A stretch of DNA of 12,010 nucleotides. Origin: Sulfolobus sp. UBA167. GTDB lineage: Archaea; Thermoproteota; Thermoprotei_A; Sulfolobales; Sulfolobaceae. The translations under genes and the position numbers were made by a program. The notes below the pieces were generated by a model. It was not told where the DNA came from, did not search any database, and was given only the letters and a program-made list of their open reading frames with translations. Location: contig DAHF01000002.1 of NCBI GenBank assembly GCA_002495845.1, forward strand, positions 1 to 12,010, read 5' to 3'. Shown piece by piece: positions 6,045 through 11,892 of the stretch (its first letter is position 1; every line of letters starts with the position of its first letter).

Positions 6045-7136
6045 ATGCTAGCAACTTCTATAACCGTGCGGAAGAGCCACAATGAAGACAAGTCATCGTT
6101 CACCCCAGTAAGCAGGGAAGTGGCAAACCTCCTCGATTTCATAAAGAGAAAATATGAAATCCTCAACGGTCAACAGAAGTCCGAGAGGACATTCAACACG
6201 TGGCTCTTCCAGGAAATTTTTAACTCCATAGAAAGGTACAACAGAAGTTACATGGGTCTCGACTCGTCTTTCATTTTAATCCATAAGCTGACCCGTCAGT
6301 TTTACCACAGGTTCGTCCCTTACGTGAAGGTGTTGAAGGACGTGAAAAGGGACGACTTAATTTATCACGCGGAGGCTGTGTCCAAATACATAGACTTCGT
6401 CAAAGCTGAGGACGTGCCTACCGTGCTATCCTTTCTCTTCCCTAGAAGCTCCTGCTTGATCAATTCGAAGGTCGAAGGACAGAGGCACATCATTTCAATA
6501 AGCCAGACAGCAGACGTTAATGAGGACAAGTTCAAGCTTATGATAGACTATGTGGTATCCCTGCTTGGAGAACACCTCGACCTGAAGGTAGACAACGTCA
6601 CCGGTTTCCACGGAGTCCTGGTCGTGGAAGGTATCCTCAGCCAAGGAAAGAAAGGTAAGGAGGAAACGAAGCTTATACCTATATCAGATGCAGTAGCTGA
6701 CACGAGGGATAGGCTGATGAGGAAGTTCAACATCAACTCTGAGAGTTACAGGTCAACCTTCTCGAGCATTACGTTATCTCAGGCCATGCGAATTTACGAC
6801 ATGACAGGGGAAGATAATATAAGCCAAGTCTTCAGCGTCTTCATGGACTTCTCCGACGCAGGGTACTCCGTGCTCCCGTGCCAAGCGTACGATGATCCGA
6901 CGTTCAAAATGAGGTCTATACAGGAGATGCCCAAGGCAAAGGCCTTCTTGGAGTCAGTCTTCCCTGGCGTAAGGGTTAACATAGACCATAAAAAAGACGT
7001 GTTGCTTGCTTTTCCGTTCAAGGTAGAGAACGAATGCGAAGAGGTAGGCAGTAGAGTTGCTGAGATGATAGGAGAGAGCAACCTGAGGGAAAAGGTTATT
7101 TGCAAAGGGCATATAATGACCCTGAAACTGATATGA
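6045..7136 (+). CDS. Unrecognised 363-residue protein with two copies of a repeated module
   Basis: I do not recognise this protein. It is soluble, with no signal peptide or membrane span. By eye it holds two related halves. Each has an N-terminal helical region and a C-terminal strand-helix-strand unit: residues about 138-197 (QRHIISISQTADVNEDKF to VVEGI) and 311-363 (KKDVLLAFPFKVENECEE to TLKLI). The helical part of the second half (about 210-275, ISDAVADTRDRLMRKF to the conserved GED and AG) resembles the start of the next gene's protein. That start has a ribbon-helix-helix-like look, so nucleic-acid binding is possible but unproven. The stop codon overlaps the next ATG by 4 nt (ATGA), indicating coupled translation. 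The ATG at 6045 lacks a clear Shine-Dalgarno, and a GTG at 6066 is an alternative. Confidence 0.7.
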   Translation: MLATSITVRKSHNEDKSSFTPVSREVANLLDFIKRKYEILNGQQKSERTFNTWLFQEIFNSIERYNRSYMGLDSSFILIHKLTRQFYHRFVPYVKVLKDVKRDDLIYHAEAVSKYIDFVKAEDVPTVLSFLFPRSSCLINSKVEGQRHIISISQTADVNEDKFKLMIDYVVSLLGEHLDLKVDNVTGFHGVLVVEGILSQGKKGKEETKLIPISDAVADTRDRLMRKFNINSESYRSTFSSITLSQAMRIYDMTGEDNISQVFSVFMDFSDAGYSVLPCQAYDDPTFKMRSIQEMPKAKAFLESVFPGVRVNIDHKKDVLLAFPFKVENECEEVGSRVAEMIGESNLREKVICKGHIMTLKLI

Positions 7137-7696
7137 AGGAAGAGCTCTGGAAGAGAGTCCCTTGGCACATAGGGGAAGAGACTAGGAAGGAACTTGAAGA
7201 GGTCTGCCAAGACCTAGGCATGACGCAACTGGAGAGGTGTTCTGACAAGGTCCTTAAATGCTCCATAGAGCTCATTAGGGCTGGAGATGATGTATGCGGA
7301 GAGATCAGGAGGTACGAATTCGCTGGGATAAATGTGATCTCGTCTTCATTCCTTCTCTACAGGATACTGAGGTCAAACGGAAGGATAGACAACGATGAAA
7401 TAGTCAGGGTAGTCTCAGCTACTATCTCTTCCATGCAGGAAGAGAGTAAGGTAAGCAAGGAAAGACTCTACATTGGATTAGTGTCCATCCTGGTGAGACT
7501 GTTCACCAACTTGCAGGTATCGGTAGAGAACAATGTGTTGAGGGGAAACTTGACCAGCATCGACGACGAGACCGCTGAGGGGTTGATAAACTTGGTCGAG
7601 AAGGTAGCTAAGGAGATAGATGTACTTGACAACATCGAGAGAAAGGGAGGGTTCTTCAAGGTAACTCTCAAGAGCCCTGAACAAGGCACAACTTGA
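7133..7696 (+). CDS. Unrecognised 187-residue protein, paralogous to the C-terminal half of the upstream protein
   Basis: The family is not recognised. Residues 1-75 (VPWHIGEETRKELEEVCQDL, then LGMTQLERCSDKVLKCSIEL, a GDD and AGINV) match the order and several residues of the upstream protein around 210-275 (ISDAVADTRDRL, GED, AGYSV). Residues 128-182 (VENNVLRGNLTSIDDE to KGGFFKVTLK) match that protein's last 53 residues. The opening strand-helix-helix resembles ribbon-helix-helix proteins (a strand of alternating residues, EETRKELEE, LGMT), but the rest is longer than such proteins. I chose the ATG at 7133, which overlaps the previous stop as ATGA, over the in-frame TTG at 7100. The arrangement suggests two subunits of one complex. 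Element B starts 20 bp after the stop codon. Confidence 0.7.
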   Translation: MKEELWKRVPWHIGEETRKELEEVCQDLGMTQLERCSDKVLKCSIELIRAGDDVCGEIRRYEFAGINVISSSFLLYRILRSNGRIDNDEIVRVVSATISSMQEESKVSKERLYIGLVSILVRLFTNLQVSVENNVLRGNLTSIDDETAEGLINLVEKVAKEIDVLDNIERKGGFFKVTLKSPEQGTT

Positions 7697-7715
7697 CTTC
7701 GCTAATTTTTAAGAT

Positions 7716-7974
7716 GGGGGTAAAAAGGTGGAATCCCCTTCCCTGGGGATAGACTTGGAAGAGTTTTTATACTAAATCGCGAAAATATTTAGACCAAGGT
7801 TAAAAGAGATGGGTTAGTACTGGGACTGGGGAAACTACGCTGTGGAGAGCGAACCCTCCGTAACGACACGCGTCACAGAACGGTTCCATCGACCTCGTGG
7901 GTGAAGATAAAGTTGCTCAGAGAAGGAAAATCGCTGGGTGGGGATGTCACGTCCGCGAGGGCGGAGTAGTTCAC
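7716..7974 (+). repeat. Element B: copy of the dispersed, structured-RNA-like repeat (possible IS200/IS605 derelict)
   Basis: This copy is the longest full one, starting 20 bp after the stop of the preceding gene. It has the 5' GGGGG plus AAGG/CCTT hairpin, then TAGACCAAGG (7790-7799), then the core 7831-7902, which is nearly identical to A. It ends with GAAGGAAAATCG, a hairpin TCCGC-GAGG-GCGGA (7952-7965) and GTAGTTCAC. A 3' hairpin just before a short TTCAC-type end resembles the right end of IS200/IS605 elements and the tnpB guide-RNA scaffold. One frame stays open from about 7799 to the TAG at 7966-7968 and ends G-G-D-V-T-S-A-R-A-E. It could be a tnpB tail or chance. A TATA-like TTTTTATA at 7764-7771 would start an RNA near 7793, close to the AGACCAAGG shared with A. 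No transposase gene remains. Confidence 0.6.
7764..7771 (+). promoter_or_regulatory. TATA-like box inside element B
   Basis: TTTTTATA lies about 26 bp before AGACCAAGG, the point from which A and B align continuously. If it is a promoter, a transcript of roughly 180 nt would cover the conserved core and end near the TTCAC. Copy A has only a weak match at the equivalent place. Confidence 0.35.
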
Positions 7975-8142
7975 CAGCTCAAGATTCTGTACGAGGTAAA
8001 GACCACGGACGAAAGAGAAGGCATATGAGATAGCACTTGCTAGACCAGCCTTAATCTGCATAGGCTTTATGAGTGCAGGAAATACAGAAAAGTGCAGAAA
8101 TTAGAAGAGAAAATATATGTATGTATATATGCTCAACTAATC
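7975..8142. other. Intergenic region after element B
   Basis: No supported gene is present. An antisense frame (8061-7873) spans the element border and is treated as a shadow. Two imperfect copies of AGTGCAGAAAT lie 19 bp apart at 8072 and 8091. The stretch 8109-8131 is TA-rich (ATATATGTATGTATATATGC) and lies just beyond the end of the minus-strand operon. Confidence 0.4.
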
Positions 8143-8529
8143 TCATACCTTATCTATCGTCACGTTATAAGAAGTAGGTGACGGGGGCATGTTAGAGTCT
8201 ATGATCACGTACTCCTCCACGACGTACTTACCGGGGTGGAGCCTGATAACCACGCTGGAGTTAGCACTGAGGGTGATCACATTTCTGTTCAACGTGGAAT
8301 TAGAGTGCTCTATCTTCAACAAAATTACCGCGTGACCTTTATAGTCCGAAGTGAAGGAGAAGTTATAGAATCCTCTTTCCTTAGGATAGACTATCAGGAC
8401 TACACTTCTCTTAAACGTCCATGCCTTGGCCTCCTGATGGTAATGGGTAGTATTTATGTAGCTTACAGTGAGAAACGTGAACGCGCCGAAGGAAAGTATC
8501 AACAGAAAGACGAGTATTTTAACGTTCAT
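8143..8529 (-). CDS. Small secreted or membrane-anchored protein, third gene of the surface operon
   Basis: A 128-residue protein with an N-terminal hydrophobic helix (residues about 4-23, VKILVFLLILSFGAFTFLTV), which is a signal peptide or anchor. The outer part is predicted to be beta-rich and holds about five N-glycosylation sequons (NTT, NFS, NST, NSS, NVT). The pattern VVIRLHPGKYVVEEYV suggests a small Ig-like or carboxypeptidase-regulatory-like beta sandwich, but I cannot name a family. The ATG at 8529 overlaps the end of the upstream regulator gene by 11 nt, so translation is probably coupled. A GTG at 8538 in the same frame would add three residues. As the last gene of the operon, it may interact outside the cell with the products of the two genes before it. 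Confidence 0.7.
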   Translation of the reverse strand: MNVKILVFLLILSFGAFTFLTVSYINTTHYHQEAKAWTFKRSVVLIVYPKERGFYNFSFTSDYKGHAVILLKIEHSNSTLNRNVITLSANSSVVIRLHPGKYVVEEYVIIDSNMPPSPTSYNVTIDKV

Positions 8530-9232
8530 TCCCGTCACCCTTGACCACGTACCTTACCTTACCATCCTTCCTTTCCTCCACCAAATAGCCCAGCTTTATC
8601 AACCTTCTGATTCTCCTATATACAGTGGTCCTAGGTATGCCAGTTAGCTCGGCTATCTTAGTTAAGTTATAGTTCCCCTCCTTTATTTTGTCTATGATCA
8701 TCTTGTCCTTATCGTCAAGTTCTGTTGGTGAGACTTCACTTACCTCAATTCTCCTAACCTTGTTCCTGAACAAGAGGACTAAGAGGGCTACTGTTGTGAT
8801 TGAAGTCACCACCATTCCTCCTAGATAAAACGTAGACAAGTCAGGCCTTGGAGAAGAGTCGTTATAATAATAAAGGAGTGTGAAATTCCTGCCGTAGAAA
8901 GTTATGTTGTAAAGACCATCATAGGCTGAGAAACCTATAGGCTCAGGTGACATGTAAACTATATCAGAGTTTTCAGGTAAGAAGACAGAAGCTGAGAAAG
9001 AAAAGTTCTCATCTAGTCCCACTGATCCACCGCTATAAGATAGACACACTTCGGCTGGAAGCGAGGAAAGGTAGATTGAATCCCCACTTGAGGAGAAAGA
9101 GACGTTAGACGAGATCACTCTAGCGTTGCTGGGTATGATCAACTCATGAGAGGTCTGGTCTATGACCTGCACGTGGGGTGGGGCTACAGTTAAAGAAAAA
9201 ACCAGCAAGAAAAGCAAAGCCAGACCTCCCAT
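8519..9232 (-). CDS. Membrane-anchored winged-helix regulator with an extracytoplasmic domain
   Basis: A 237-residue one-component transmembrane regulator. Residues 1-17 are a hydrophobic signal or anchor segment. Residues 18-134 form an extracytoplasmic domain rich in Ser/Tyr, with five sequons (NVS, NFS, NIT, NFT, NDS). Residues 136-155 (YLGGMVVTSITTVALLVLLF) are a membrane span followed by basic residues. Residues 172-232 form a cytoplasmic winged helix (MIIDKIKEGNYNLTKIAELT, then GIPRTTVYRRIRRLIKLGYL, then a basic wing ending VRYVV). The DNA-binding domain sits after the membrane span, an arrangement known from many archaeal membrane-bound MarR/IclR-like proteins. It is unlike ArnR of Sulfolobus, whose HTH is N-terminal. 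The gene lies 7 bp after the upstream surface-protein gene and overlaps the next one. It probably senses something outside and controls this operon or other surface genes. Confidence 0.8.
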   Translation of the reverse strand: MGGLALLFLLVFSLTVAPPHVQVIDQTSHELIIPSNARVISSNVSFSSSGDSIYLSSLPAEVCLSYSGGSVGLDENFSFSASVFLPENSDIVYMSPEPIGFSAYDGLYNITFYGRNFTLLYYYNDSSPRPDLSTFYLGGMVVTSITTVALLVLLFRNKVRRIEVSEVSPTELDDKDKMIIDKIKEGNYNLTKIAELTGIPRTTVYRRIRRLIKLGYLVEERKDGKVRYVVKGDGNER

Positions 9233-9239
9233 TTGCTAT

Positions 9240-10625
9240 CTAAGGTGAGAAAATGGAGTAAGATAACTTAAGCATGACTGTTCCGTTCGATGGGAGTAGC
9301 GTACCCACGGAAACGCTATCGACTGGACCTTTCAGGCCAAGCTCCTTAAGGACTTGGAGAGCGTTCACGTCCACGGTACCGATATGGAACTCCTTAGATG
9401 ATATTAGGTAATACACACTTCCTTCCTTTACCTCATGGAAAGTCAGCGATATTTCTTTCCCATCATAGCGCAGGTGTAATGTTACGTTAGTGAAGTTAGC
9501 CAAGTGCAGTGAGGAGTGGAAGAGCAAGAGTACCGAAACATTTGAGTTTATCCTTATCCCCATCGTAGAGTTTCCCACTAGGAAAGAGAACCTCACATCC
9601 TTAGACTTCATGGTAACGTATGCTGTTCCGTTTTCCGACCTTATGGTCATAACCTTCCCGTGAATTAACATAATCGAATTGGAAGCGTTGAACTCCTTAC
9701 CCTTGAATGTGAGATAACCATCCTTGATCACGGCATCATAGTCACGTTTAGAATCACGTTTAGAGTGTTTGAATTGAACACTAACTAGCTTCCATTCAGT
9801 GATCTTCATCGAGGATGCCTTCGTCGAGGTTCCTGTCGGGTTCGAGTGAACGAAGACCCCTACTTGGTACTTACCCGTGTACGAATACTGGAAGATGTTA
9901 AGCGGTATTATGACTTTTCCATACAAGGTGGTGTTCGGCAAGAAAAACACGTAGTTCTCGCTTACATACTCTGCAAACTTGACTTCCTCAGAGGTTGAGT
10001 TCACTGTTACATTAGCGTAGACATACCTGACGAAGGTCGAGTTCGGAGGAGTGACGTTTGACATGACGTAAAAGGGTATCACGATCAAGTCTTTCGAATT
10101 GACGTCTGAGCTAGAGTTGTTGAATATCTTCATGTATAATCCTACTTGTCCTGTCATATCAGAGGAGTAATTGATGATCACGTAATTAGCCTTCAATGGT
10201 GGGACTTCCCCGAAGGATAAAGCTGAACCGTTAGCCGTGATAATCAGCTCTCCGTTTGTCTTATTTAACGTTTCATTACCGTACATGCCTTGCGCATAGA
10301 ACATCCCTATTTTAAGGAAAGACGAATTGTAACCGACGAACCTGAAATTAGGTATTAATGAAAGTAGGTTTAGCACATGTTTCCTGTGGTTTAACACATG
10401 ATGTTCTACGTGGTGTCTACCATGCCCATCGTGATGCGATGCTGTAGAATTAGTAGTCGCCTGATTACTTGGCTGAGATAATTTATTAGCAGTTGAATTT
10501 GTTGTAACTGAATTAGAATTGGTTCCATTTAAGTGAATTAGACCGCTTGATACTGCAGCACTGGAAAAAACTAAGCCAGATGCAAATAAGGCTATTATAA
10601 GCGATACAAACAACTTTGTTTTCAT
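9240..10625 (-). CDS. Secreted, heavily N-glycosylated surface protein with a His-rich segment
   Basis: A 461-residue exported protein. Residues 1-25 are a signal peptide (basic MKTK, hydrophobic core, A-S-A region). A Ser/Thr/Asn-rich linker (about 28-64) follows, then a His-rich segment (about 65-85) with eight His in HHDGHGRHHVEHHVLNHRKH, suited to binding metal ions. The remainder (about 90-461) is predicted to be beta-strand-rich, with alternating hydrophobic residues and about 22 NxS/T sequons in total. There is no C-terminal membrane anchor, so it is released or held by partners. No enzyme motif was seen. It is the first gene of the three-gene operon and has its own promoter. It may be the ligand-binding partner of the membrane regulator encoded 7 bp downstream. 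The ATG has GGTG 4 nt upstream on a short leader. Confidence 0.75.
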   Translation of the reverse strand: MKTKLFVSLIIALFASGLVFSSAAVSSGLIHLNGTNSNSVTTNSTANKLSQPSNQATTNSTASHHDGHGRHHVEHHVLNHRKHVLNLLSLIPNFRFVGYNSSFLKIGMFYAQGMYGNETLNKTNGELIITANGSALSFGEVPPLKANYVIINYSSDMTGQVGLYMKIFNNSSSDVNSKDLIVIPFYVMSNVTPPNSTFVRYVYANVTVNSTSEEVKFAEYVSENYVFFLPNTTLYGKVIIPLNIFQYSYTGKYQVGVFVHSNPTGTSTKASSMKITEWKLVSVQFKHSKRDSKRDYDAVIKDGYLTFKGKEFNASNSIMLIHGKVMTIRSENGTAYVTMKSKDVRFSFLVGNSTMGIRINSNVSVLLLFHSSLHLANFTNVTLHLRYDGKEISLTFHEVKEGSVYYLISSKEFHIGTVDVNALQVLKELGLKGPVDSVSVGTLLPSNGTVMLKLSYSIFSP

Positions 10626-10629
10626 TTTT

Positions 10630-10666
10630 CACCGAAACCAAGTCGTCGTTCCTCCTTATATTTAGG
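10630..10666 (-). promoter_or_regulatory. Promoter and ribosome-binding site of the surface operon
   Basis: The minus strand reads CCTAAATATAAGG (10666-10654), a good TATA box. Transcription would start near 10634, about 9 nt before the ATG at 10625. GGTG at 10633-10630 could pair with 16S rRNA on this short leader. Confidence 0.5.
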
Positions 10667-10924
10667 GAATTCCGCCACAGATTTTTATCATTCCATGTGG
10701 TGGATACTACAAATAAATCTAAAATCGTCTTTTATCCTGCCACAATATTAAAAGAATACTTATTCTTTATAAGCACTAATATTAAACAAGTAATGACAAT
10801 TTAAAACTCTTTACAATAAATTGCTATTGTTTAGCAATTCCACTGAATCTTTAAAAAATGACTGAAGTTATAGTAAGAAATATTTTAAATTACTGAGGAA
10901 AATCTTGAAACTTAGGTTCAAAAA

Positions 10925-10981
10925 ATGGCAGGCAAGAAGAAGGGCGAGAAGAAAGAAAGCCAACAGCCCTCAAAGAAGTGA
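10925..10981 (+). CDS. Lys-rich micro-ORF (18 residues)
   Basis: An ATG-started frame of 18 codons encodes MAGKKKGEKKESQQPSKK, which is strongly basic and hydrophilic. It is followed 4 bp after its stop by a stem-loop and then a T-run, and preceded by a TATA-like ATTTTAAAT near 10880-10888. A real micro-protein is possible. A 5' fragment of a longer gene, for instance one with a Lys-rich N-terminus of ribosomal type, is another option. No close homologue comes to mind. Confidence 0.35.
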   Translation: MAGKKKGEKKESQQPSKK

Positions 10982-10985
10982 ATGA

Positions 10986-11027
10986 GGGAATGGCTTCACC
11001 TTCCCCTAAAGGTAAAACTTTTTTCTT
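10986..11027 (+). terminator. Stem-loop and T-run after the Lys-rich micro-ORF
   Basis: GGGAA (10986-10990) pairs with TTCCC (11001-11005), extended inside by GG/CC around a CTTCA loop with one bulged T. A T-run (11019-11024) follows at about 13 nt. The shape fits an intrinsic terminator and implies that a short RNA ends here. Confidence 0.4.
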
Positions 11028-11146
11028 CAACGCCCTCCTCAGGGTTAATAATAGTTTTAATTAAACTCTTTTAAAGTCAACTGAAGGATGAGACTAAACA
11101 TTAAGGTAAAATCTATTTTTATGCGATAAAAAAGGAGGGGAGATCG

Positions 11147-11182
11147 ATGAAAATATTCTATCAAAGATCGTTGTTGCTTTAA
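11147..11182 (+). CDS. Eleven-codon frame behind a strong Shine-Dalgarno
   Basis: GGAGGGGA (11134-11141) lies at good spacing from an ATG whose frame stops after 11 codons (MKIFYQRSLLL). A TATA-like CTATTTTTAT lies about 30 bp upstream. It may be a leader peptide or the start of a decayed gene. It is listed because the ribosome-binding site is much better than those of the surrounding genes, not because the peptide is convincing. Confidence 0.2.
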   Translation: MKIFYQRSLLL

Positions 11183-11241
11183 AAGAAAAGTAAAGCTGGA
11201 TCGCGATATTTTTCATCATTGAGGTTAGCTAGTCAAATTAG

Positions 11242-11248
11242 TTTTAAA
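11242..11248 (+). promoter_or_regulatory. TATA box of the zinc-finger gene
   Basis: TTTAAAA in GTTTTAAAAC is centred 27 bp before the ATG at 11272 and only 12 bp before the ATG at 11257. For a leaderless mRNA this favours 11272 as the start codon. Confidence 0.5.
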
Positions 11249-11271
11249 ACGTCTCCATGAGAAAGATTACC

Positions 11272-11868
11272 ATGAACCCCCAAAAGGTAACCCTCTTTAA
11301 AGCCCTTCTTCACGTTGGTTATTCGAGGGTTGCCCCACGAACCCTTTCTAGAGGAAATAACTTAGTCCAATTCAAGTTCTCTGACGGTATGGGAAAGTGG
11401 TACATTAACACACCTTTTGGAGGAGGCATTTACTCTGGTTCTAAGGACGCTCTCCACGCGCTCGTGCTGAGGTTCGCAATTGACGTTGAAGACCTCAAGA
11501 AAATGGTCGAGATAGGCTTCACCTACGCGCAAGAAGAGCTGGATAGCTATGAAAGAACAATGAAAAAGATAGAACAGAATAGCACCAAAGCATTCATGGG
11601 CTTCATGAAGGAAGAGCAGAAGAGCTCAAATGAGAGCGTAGACAGATCTACACTCAGCGATATTTTGAGGGAGTTCAAGAAGCAAGTTGTTTTTTCTAGA
11701 CTAGAAAAAGAACTTGAAAGAAACAATAACTCATGTCCGGTGTGCGGTAAGGAGTTCTTTGATTCAGCTTCACTTTATAATCACGCTTCCAGAACATCGA
11801 ACATGAAGGAAGCACACAGGAACTTCTTAATGGTTATCATGAACGAAGTAACGGGGCTGACTCCTTAG
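11272..11868 (+). CDS. C2H2-type zinc-finger protein with an unrecognised N-terminal domain
   Basis: A 198-residue protein with a C-terminal zinc finger. Cys155 and Cys158 (CPVCGKEF), then 12 residues to His171, follow the classical C2H2 layout with the expected aromatic residue and Leu168. The last ligand would be His182, so the His-His gap is 10 residues instead of the usual 3 to 5. The N-terminal part (1-75) looks like a small alpha/beta domain (VQFKFSDGMGKWYINTPFGG, then a helix SKDALHALVLRFAI). Residues 72-152 are charged and helical, probably a coiled coil. Single C2H2 fingers are common in Sulfolobales and in their viruses and plasmids, so a mobile origin is possible. DNA or RNA binding is inferred. 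The start is set by the TATA box; an in-frame ATG at 11257 would add five residues. Element C begins 25 bp after the stop codon. Confidence 0.7.
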   Translation: MNPQKVTLFKALLHVGYSRVAPRTLSRGNNLVQFKFSDGMGKWYINTPFGGGIYSGSKDALHALVLRFAIDVEDLKKMVEIGFTYAQEELDSYERTMKKIEQNSTKAFMGFMKEEQKSSNESVDRSTLSDILREFKKQVVFSRLEKELERNNNSCPVCGKEFFDSASLYNHASRTSNMKEAHRNFLMVIMNEVTGLTP

Positions 11869-11892
11869 CGTAACACTTTGTTTTTATCTTAA

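Larger units (their letters stand above)
10626..11256. other. Intergenic region between the surface operon and the zinc-finger gene
   Basis: This 630-bp gap holds the operon promoter (10654-10666), a Lys-rich micro-ORF (10925-10981) with a hairpin terminator after it, and an 11-codon frame behind a strong Shine-Dalgarno (11147-11182). The zinc-finger promoter is at 11242-11248. The part 10730-10920 is A+T-rich and shows nothing else I can name. Confidence 0.45.

Noticed and set aside
7873..8061. Antisense frame of 62 codons across the end of element B, with a membrane-like start.
   Set aside because: It runs through the conserved element in the opposite sense, has no promoter, and A shows no equivalent in this part.
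8072..8100. Short direct repeat AGTGCAGAAAT as a possible attachment or target site.
   Set aside because: The copies are imperfect, only about 11 bp long, and are not linked to any mobile-element boundary.
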